Source: JBFFSQ01 sp041572275 (lineage in GTDB: Bacteria > Pseudomonadota > Gammaproteobacteria > SZUA-229). From it: 10,130 bases of DNA. The DNA is taken from assembly GCA_041572275.1 (NCBI GenBank), contig JBFFSQ010000106.1:1-10130 (forward strand). The letters are read 5' to 3'. The position numbers and the translations under genes are program-made. The notes under the pieces are model-generated. The model saw nothing but the letters and a program-made list of their open reading frames with translations. It did not search any database and was not told the origin of the DNA. Positions 5,807 through 10,130 of the stretch are shown here, piece by piece (the stretch's first letter is position 1; each line of letters begins with the position of its first letter).

Positions 5807-8102
5807 AACGTTTAAAAGCCTGTGCCAGTGCATCGGCCATCGCCGAGTTACCGACTGCCGGCTGGACTTTCGGCTTCGACTTGCGCCGGTTATTGCCGGG
5901 TCGCTCTTTCTGGATATCGGCCACCTGGCTGCGGCTTTCATCATCCAGGCGCATGCTCAGGCCAATACGCTTACGGTTGATATCCACCTCCATCACTTTG
6001 ACCTTGACGACATCACCTGCCTTTACCACTTCACGGGGATCTTTAACGAAACTGTTCGACAGCGCGGAGATATGCACCAGACCGTCCTGATGTACCCCGA
6101 TATCCACAAAGGCACCAAAGTTGGTCACATTGGTTACCACGCCTTCCAGCACCATATCCTGTTTCAGATCACGCATCTCTTCCACGCCCTCTTTGAATTC
6201 TGCTGTCTTGAATTCAGGACGGGGATCGCGACCGGGCTTATCCAGTTCTTTGAGTATGTCGGTCACCGTGGGCAGACCAAAACGCTCATCTGTGTAATCT
6301 TCTGCTTTGAGCTGTTTCAATAATCCGCTGTTACCCAGTATGGCATCAATCGATTTACCATTTTTCTCACTGATTTTTTCTACCACTGGGTAGGCTTCCG
6401 GATGCACCGCCGAGCGATCCAGAGGGTTTTTGCCATCCATGATGCGCAGAAAACCCGCGGCCTGCTCGAAGGCTTTTGGCCCCAGCCGAGGCACCTTGAG
6501 TAAAGCCTTGCGATCAGCAAAGGCGCCGTGGGTATCACGGTATTCCACAATATTTTCTGCCATGGTCTGGCTCAGGCCAGAAATCTGATTCAATAACGGC
6601 ACCGAAGCCATGTTGACATCCACGCCCACGGCATTCACACAGTCTTCCACCACCGCATCCAGGGAGCGGGCTAATCGAGTCTGGCTGACATCATGCTGAT
6701 ACTGGCCAACACCAATTGCCTTGGGCTCGATTTTCACCAGCTCCGCCAGTGGGTCCTGCAATCGACGGGCAATGGAGACCGCACCACGAATTGAAACATC
6801 CAGTTCCGGGAACTCCCGGGCCGCAAATTCGGATGCTGAATATACCGAAGCACCGGCTTCAGAAACCACCAGGGCATTAAGTCCAAGCTCAGGGTATTTC
6901 TTGATCAGTTCTTTAGCCAGCTTATCGGTTTCCCGTGAGGCGGTGCCATTACCAATACTCACCAGCTTGACCTGATGCTTGCTACACAGCGCAGCCAGTA
7001 TGGCAATGGACTGATCCCACTGATTTTTCGGAGCATGGGGGTAAATAGTGGCATGATCTACCAGCTTGCCAGTGTCATCCACCACTGCAACTTTGACGCC
7101 GGTACGCAGACCCGGATCCAGTCCCAGCGTTGCCTTGGGTCCGGCAGGGGCGGCCAGTAACAGGTCATTCAGGTTAGACGCAAACACCTTGATCGCCTCT
7201 TCTTCCGCCGCTTCGCGCAGTTTCATTTTCAGTTCCATATCCAGGTGACTGAAAATCTTGATCTTCCACGCCCAACGCACGGTATCCTGCAGCCATTTGT
7301 CGGCACCACGCCCCTGATTTTCAATATTGAAACGTCGCGCAATAATCTGTTCACAAGGATGGCTATCCAGCTCATCTTCACCCGCGACTTTTAGATTCAT
7401 CTGTAAAATCGATTCGTTGCGACCCCGGAACAGCGCGAGGGCACGATGCGATGGAATCTGGTTCAGCGCCTCATCATACTCAAAGTAGTCGGCAAACTTG
7501 GCACCTTCCGCCTCCTTGCCCTCGAGAACACGTGACTCTATAACGCCTTCTTTCCACAAATAGTCGCGAAGTTGCTGCAACAGGTCGGCATCTTCAGCGA
7601 ACTGCTCCATTAATATCTGACGCGCCCCGTCCAGAGCAGCTTTCGCATCCGCCACATCCTTATCCTGGTTGATGTAAGCTTCAGCTTCCTGTTCCGGAAT
7701 CAGTTCGGGATTCTCAAACAACGCCTGGGCCAGTGGCTCCAGGCCGGCCTCACGGGCAATCTGTGCCTTGGTGCGGCGCTTGGGTTTATAGGGCAGATAC
7801 AGGTCCTCCAGTCGATTCTTGGTATCGGCCTCGAGGATGGATTTTTTCAGTGCATCAGTCATCTTGCCCTGTTCATCGATGCTCTTCAGCACCGTTTCCC
7901 GACGCTCATCCAGCTCCCGCAAATAGCGCAGACGCTCTTCAAGGTGGCGCAACTGGGTATCATCCAGACCACCCGTTACTTCCTTTCGGTAACGCGCCAC
8001 AAATGGCACTGTAGCACCCTCATCCAGCAGACCGACAGCGGCCATGACCTGGGATTCTTTTACCGTTAACTCTTCAGCAATGCGCTGATTAATCGACATC
8101 AT
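5805..8102 (-). CDS. tex: Tex family RNA-binding transcription/processing factor
   Basis: A 765-aa cytoplasmic protein matching E. coli YhgF/Tex throughout. Tex proteins bind nucleic acid, and homologues affect transcription and toxin gene expression; the bacterial role is still loosely defined. The order is: N-terminal helical region (GLLDEGATVPFVARYRKE, near 24-41), YqgF/RNase H-like domain from about 325 (LGLDPGLRTG) to 450, helix-hairpin-helix region about 497-560 (KVPRLGPKAFEQAAGFL), and S1 domain about 650-718 (GVVTNVTNFGAFVDIGVHQDGLVHIS). The tail is basic and ends NSAMADALAQAFKR. The frame opens further to a TTG at 8165, but MMSINQ at 8102 fits the family N-terminus. The Shine-Dalgarno is weak. 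The stop codon lies within a repeat arm. Confidence 0.96.
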   Translation of the reverse strand: MMSINQRIAEELTVKESQVMAAVGLLDEGATVPFVARYRKEVTGGLDDTQLRHLEERLRYLRELDERRETVLKSIDEQGKMTDALKKSILEADTKNRLEDLYLPYKPKRRTKAQIAREAGLEPLAQALFENPELIPEQEAEAYINQDKDVADAKAALDGARQILMEQFAEDADLLQQLRDYLWKEGVIESRVLEGKEAEGAKFADYFEYDEALNQIPSHRALALFRGRNESILQMNLKVAGEDELDSHPCEQIIARRFNIENQGRGADKWLQDTVRWAWKIKIFSHLDMELKMKLREAAEEEAIKVFASNLNDLLLAAPAGPKATLGLDPGLRTGVKVAVVDDTGKLVDHATIYPHAPKNQWDQSIAILAALCSKHQVKLVSIGNGTASRETDKLAKELIKKYPELGLNALVVSEAGASVYSASEFAAREFPELDVSIRGAVSIARRLQDPLAELVKIEPKAIGVGQYQHDVSQTRLARSLDAVVEDCVNAVGVDVNMASVPLLNQISGLSQTMAENIVEYRDTHGAFADRKALLKVPRLGPKAFEQAAGFLRIMDGKNPLDRSAVHPEAYPVVEKISEKNGKSIDAILGNSGLLKQLKAEDYTDERFGLPTVTDILKELDKPGRDPRPEFKTAEFKEGVEEMRDLKQDMVLEGVVTNVTNFGAFVDIGVHQDGLVHISALSNSFVKDPREVVKAGDVVKVKVMEVDINRKRIGLSMRLDDESRSQVADIQKERPGNNRRKSKPKVQPAVGNSAMADALAQAFKR

Positions 8103-8148
8103 AAATTTCTTGCTCTGATTTAGTGCTTGAGAATAATTGAAGGGCGCT

Positions 8149-8154
8149 ATTGTA
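8149..8154 (-). promoter_or_regulatory. Possible -10 element for tex
   Basis: TACAAT on the - strand lies 46 bases before the tex ATG, inside a small dyad CGCTA-TTG-TAGCG (8145-8157). No convincing -35 stands 16-18 bases upstream, so this is weak. Confidence 0.25.
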
Positions 8155-8204
8155 GCGAATACCAATGATGGGTAGTGACATTTTTAGTCATGGATTGTGG
8201 ATTC

Positions 8205-8226
8205 GGCCACAGCACAAGCTGTGGCC
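8205..8226 (-). terminator. Perfect 9-bp hairpin after the receiver-GGDEF gene
   Basis: GGCCACAGC (8205-8213) pairs perfectly with GCTGTGGCC (8218-8226) around a 4-base loop, starting 2 bases after the gene's stop. Its position suggests a terminator or 3'-end stabiliser. The following - strand sequence (GAATCCACAATCC) is not a U tract, so it is not canonical. Confidence 0.5.
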
Positions 8227-8228
8227 AC

Positions 8229-9359
8229 TCAACCGTTGAGACGTTTTTTAAGATGCAGTACAACCTTGGCCAGGCCCAGTTTCAGCTGCTGATCGGCCTG
8301 TTCCATCAATGGCAGGAATTTACGCATAGCAGACACCAGCTGGGCTTTGCTGACCTGGCCCGAACCACCCGCCAGTGCCTGCAGCAGCTCATCAAGTCTG
8401 ATATCAACAGAATCCAGTGCGGCCATACTGCTCGAGGGCACAGCGCCCTGGAAGCTAACCACCTTGCCATCACCACTGGCAGCAGCTTTCTTGAGTGCGG
8501 CTTCAGCCTGATCCATGATCATTTTGAAACTCAATTCATCCGAGATTTCAGGGGAGGTGATACCGCTGCTGAGATGAATCTTGAACACCTCAGTACCCAC
8601 TTTCAGCTTCAGTTTGGCAACATGCTGGGCAATTCGGTTCGCTACCAGCATAGCGCCATCAGGATCCGTAGACGGTAACAACAGGGCAAATCGCGCCACA
8701 CCAAGACGGGCTGCGGTGTCTTCCTTGCGCAAGTCATGCTTGATAATGGATGCGACTTTCGCCAGTACCTGTTCGGCCACATCCTTGCCCAGTTTCACGA
8801 ACAGATCAGCAAATTTATCCAGATCAAAACGGACCAGGGTTAGCTGTGTACAGTGACGTATGGCATAGGCCATGGATTGTTCGCCCTGCTGTAAAAAACT
8901 GGCTTCTGTGACCAGACCGGTCAGTGCATCGGTACCCGCCCGCTTTTCCAGCGAGCGCACTTCTCGGCGATAATTGATATGGGTAGCGGCACGGGATTTG
9001 AGGCTGGCTGAATCAAATGGCTTACTGATGAAGTCAGTCGCGCCCATTTCGAGTACATCTTCACGGGCACCTTCAGACTCTTCAGCACCGGTAATAATAA
9101 TGACGGGTAAATTGGAAATGCCAGGATCATCGGACTTGCGGATGGTCTCCAGCAACTCATAGCCGTCCATATTAGGCATACCGAGATCGGTGAAGACAAC
9201 GGAAATATTACGGTTTTTTTGCAGCTCTTCCCATGCATCTTCACCATCTTCGGCTTCGATGACATCGAATTCCTTGTCGAGAATTTTGGTTGCTGCACGG
9301 CGTATGACCCTGGAATCATCAACGATCAGGACCTGGGACTGGTTGTTATTTTCTGCCAC
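8229..9359 (-). CDS. Response regulator with degenerate GGDEF domain
   Basis: A 376-aa soluble protein. Residues 8-125 are a complete receiver: acidic pair D14-D15, phospho-acceptor D58 (TDLGMPNMDG), T90 and K113 (SKPF). Residues about 143-305 have GGDEF fold markers (DALTGL at 144-149, FDLDKF at 178-183). At the signature site, however, the sequence is RLGVARFALLLP, so GG[DE]EF has become GVARF at 220-224, and the substrate-side Lys and Asn-Asp after the first Asp motif are also gone. It should not make cyclic-di-GMP. The inhibitory-site motif RxxD is kept as RKED (211-214), five residues before the signature, so it could bind the nucleotide. Residues 310-376 are an unassigned helical tail. 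The start is GTG at 9359 with AGGGG 5 bases upstream. No kinase gene is adjacent. Confidence 0.9.
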   Translation of the reverse strand: MAENNNQSQVLIVDDSRVIRRAATKILDKEFDVIEAEDGEDAWEELQKNRNISVVFTDLGMPNMDGYELLETIRKSDDPGISNLPVIIITGAEESEGAREDVLEMGATDFISKPFDSASLKSRAATHINYRREVRSLEKRAGTDALTGLVTEASFLQQGEQSMAYAIRHCTQLTLVRFDLDKFADLFVKLGKDVAEQVLAKVASIIKHDLRKEDTAARLGVARFALLLPSTDPDGAMLVANRIAQHVAKLKLKVGTEVFKIHLSSGITSPEISDELSFKMIMDQAEAALKKAAASGDGKVVSFQGAVPSSSMAALDSVDIRLDELLQALAGGSGQVSKAQLVSAMRKFLPLMEQADQQLKLGLAKVVLHLKKRLNG

Positions 9360-9364
9360 AAAAA

Positions 9365-9369
9365 CCCCT
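9365..9369 (-). promoter_or_regulatory. Ribosome binding site supporting a GTG start
   Basis: AGGGG on the - strand ends 5 bases before GTG 9359. No ATG is better placed ahead of the receiver domain, so this site fixes the non-ATG start of the receiver-GGDEF gene. Confidence 0.7.
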
Positions 9370-9421
9370 GAAAAATATTCGGACGACAGCTACACGCCCG
9401 GCGAATATTATGAATTATTTA

Positions 9422-9466
9422 TAGAGCCTAGTCGAATGCAAACGATATGCAATCGGCCAGGCTCTA
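9422..9466 (-). terminator. Long imperfect hairpin after typA
   Basis: The 19 bases at 9448-9466 pair with 9422-9440 at 17 positions (one G-T wobble, two mismatches) around a 7-base loop. The outer 8 bp (TAGAGCCT/AGGCTCTA) are perfect. The hairpin begins 21 bases after the typA stop and is followed by the AT-rich TAAATAATT rather than a clean U run. It is probably the typA terminator. Confidence 0.55.
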
Positions 9467-9487
9467 AAATTCACAGAGGTAATGCAA

Positions 9488-10130
9488 TTAACCGGCTTTA
9501 GGCGCCCTTGATGCACGCTTGCGCTCATTTTCCGTGAGCAGTTTTTTACGGGTGCGGATGAAATTCGGCGTCACTTCGACCAGTTCATCATCATCGATAA
9601 ACTCCAGCGCCTGCTCCAGGGTCATCTTGATCGGTGGTGTCAGCGTTAAGGCTTCATCAGTACCCGACGCACGTACATTAGTCAGCTGCTTGCCTTTAAG
9701 AGGATTAACCACCAGGTCATTATCACGTGCGTGAATACCCACTAGCATACCTTCATACACTTCATCACCGTGAGACAGGAACATGCTGCCGCGTTCCTGC
9801 AGGTTATAGATGGAGTAGGATAAGGCCTTACCGGCACCGTTCGAGATCAGTACACCCTTACTGCGCTGACCAATAACCGCATCAATTTTTGGTCCGTAGC
9901 TATCAAACACGTTATACATCAGTCCATTACCCGCCGTCGCTGTCAGGAACTCCGTACGGAAACCAATCAGGCCACGAGTAGGGATAATATAATCCAGGCG
10001 AACACGGCCTTTGCCATCCGGCACCATGTTTTTCAGCTCACCTTTGCGGATACCCAGTTTTTCCATCACCGTACCCTGTGACTCCTCGGGTACATCCACG
10101 GTCAGCTGCTCATAGGGCTCGCACAGTTTG
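9488..10130 (-). CDS. typA: Ribosome-associated GTPase TypA/BipA, C-terminal part
   Basis: The frame runs off the right edge, leaving 213 residues of a protein usually about 600 long. The GTPase and EF-G-like domains lie outside the window. TypA/BipA is a translational GTPase that binds 70S ribosomes and aids ribosome assembly or function under stress or cold. The visible part contains GRVRLDYIIPTRGLIGFRTEFLT, VLISNGAGKA, VYEGMLVGIHARDNDLVVN, the TNVRASGTDEA loop of the ribosome-binding C-terminal domain, and LEQALEFIDDDELVEVTP. It ends in a basic tail, RKRASRAPKAG, much like E. coli BipA. A GTG at 10099 is internal, not a start, because upstream codons (KLCEPYEQLTVDV) continue the family sequence. 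Confidence 0.96.
   Translation of the reverse strand, partial: KLCEPYEQLTVDVPEESQGTVMEKLGIRKGELKNMVPDGKGRVRLDYIIPTRGLIGFRTEFLTATAGNGLMYNVFDSYGPKIDAVIGQRSKGVLISNGAGKALSYSIYNLQERGSMFLSHGDEVYEGMLVGIHARDNDLVVNPLKGKQLTNVRASGTDEALTLTPPIKMTLEQALEFIDDDELVEVTPNFIRTRKKLLTENERKRASRAPKAG

Noticed and set aside
8103..8165. N-terminal extension of Tex from a TTG codon
   Set aside because: The family N-terminus begins at MMSINQ. The extension covers the likely promoter region and has no homologous counterpart.
8175..8678. 167-codon open frame on the + strand opposite the receiver-GGDEF gene
   Set aside because: It lies antisense to a well-supported gene, has no family pattern I recognise, and starts inside a hairpin-containing gap. 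It looks like a shadow frame.

Overview
The window looks like chromosomal housekeeping DNA from a gammaproteobacterium of moderate GC content. The proteins resemble Escherichia coli counterparts closely (YheS, Tex, TypA/BipA, MsrB, PldA), and an outer-membrane phospholipase A implies a Gram-negative envelope. I cannot name the genus. Nothing points to a phage, plasmid or integrated island.

Layout. The left edge holds the C-terminus of a PhnD-like periplasmic binding protein, the only gene on the + strand. It converges on pldA across a bidirectional terminator. Everything else is on the - strand. Reading right to left, in the direction of transcription, the order is: typA (C-terminal part), a receiver plus degenerate-GGDEF protein, tex, yheS, an HD-GYP protein, a rhodanese, a previously hidden 36-residue lipoprotein, msrB and pldA. 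No gene-free stretch exceeds about 135 bases once the small lipoprotein is counted. The gaps at 1836-1961 and 1295-1427 hold little beyond probable leader and promoter sequence.

How the genes fit together. HD-GYP, rhodanese and small lipoprotein form a tight cluster (17-base overlap, then a 14-base gap) and are probably co-transcribed. Just upstream is a perfect TATAAT, abutted by two interlocked 8-bp inverted repeats. Two genes bear on cyclic-di-GMP. The HD-GYP protein keeps all its metal ligands and should hydrolyse the nucleotide. The receiver-GGDEF protein has lost its synthase motif but kept the RxxD inhibitory-site motif, so it may be a sensor. TypA, Tex and YheS act on ribosomes, RNA or transcription. 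MsrB and PldA act in oxidative protein repair and envelope lipid turnover.

Most notable non-coding structure. The gap between tex and yheS is filled by a 117-bp element with 27-bp inverted arms. The arms are built of a degenerate 7-bp repeat and enclose a GC-rich hairpin. One arm overlaps the tex stop codon, and the other ends 8 bases before the yheS start. A 19-position imperfect stem follows typA, and a perfect 9-bp stem follows the receiver-GGDEF gene.
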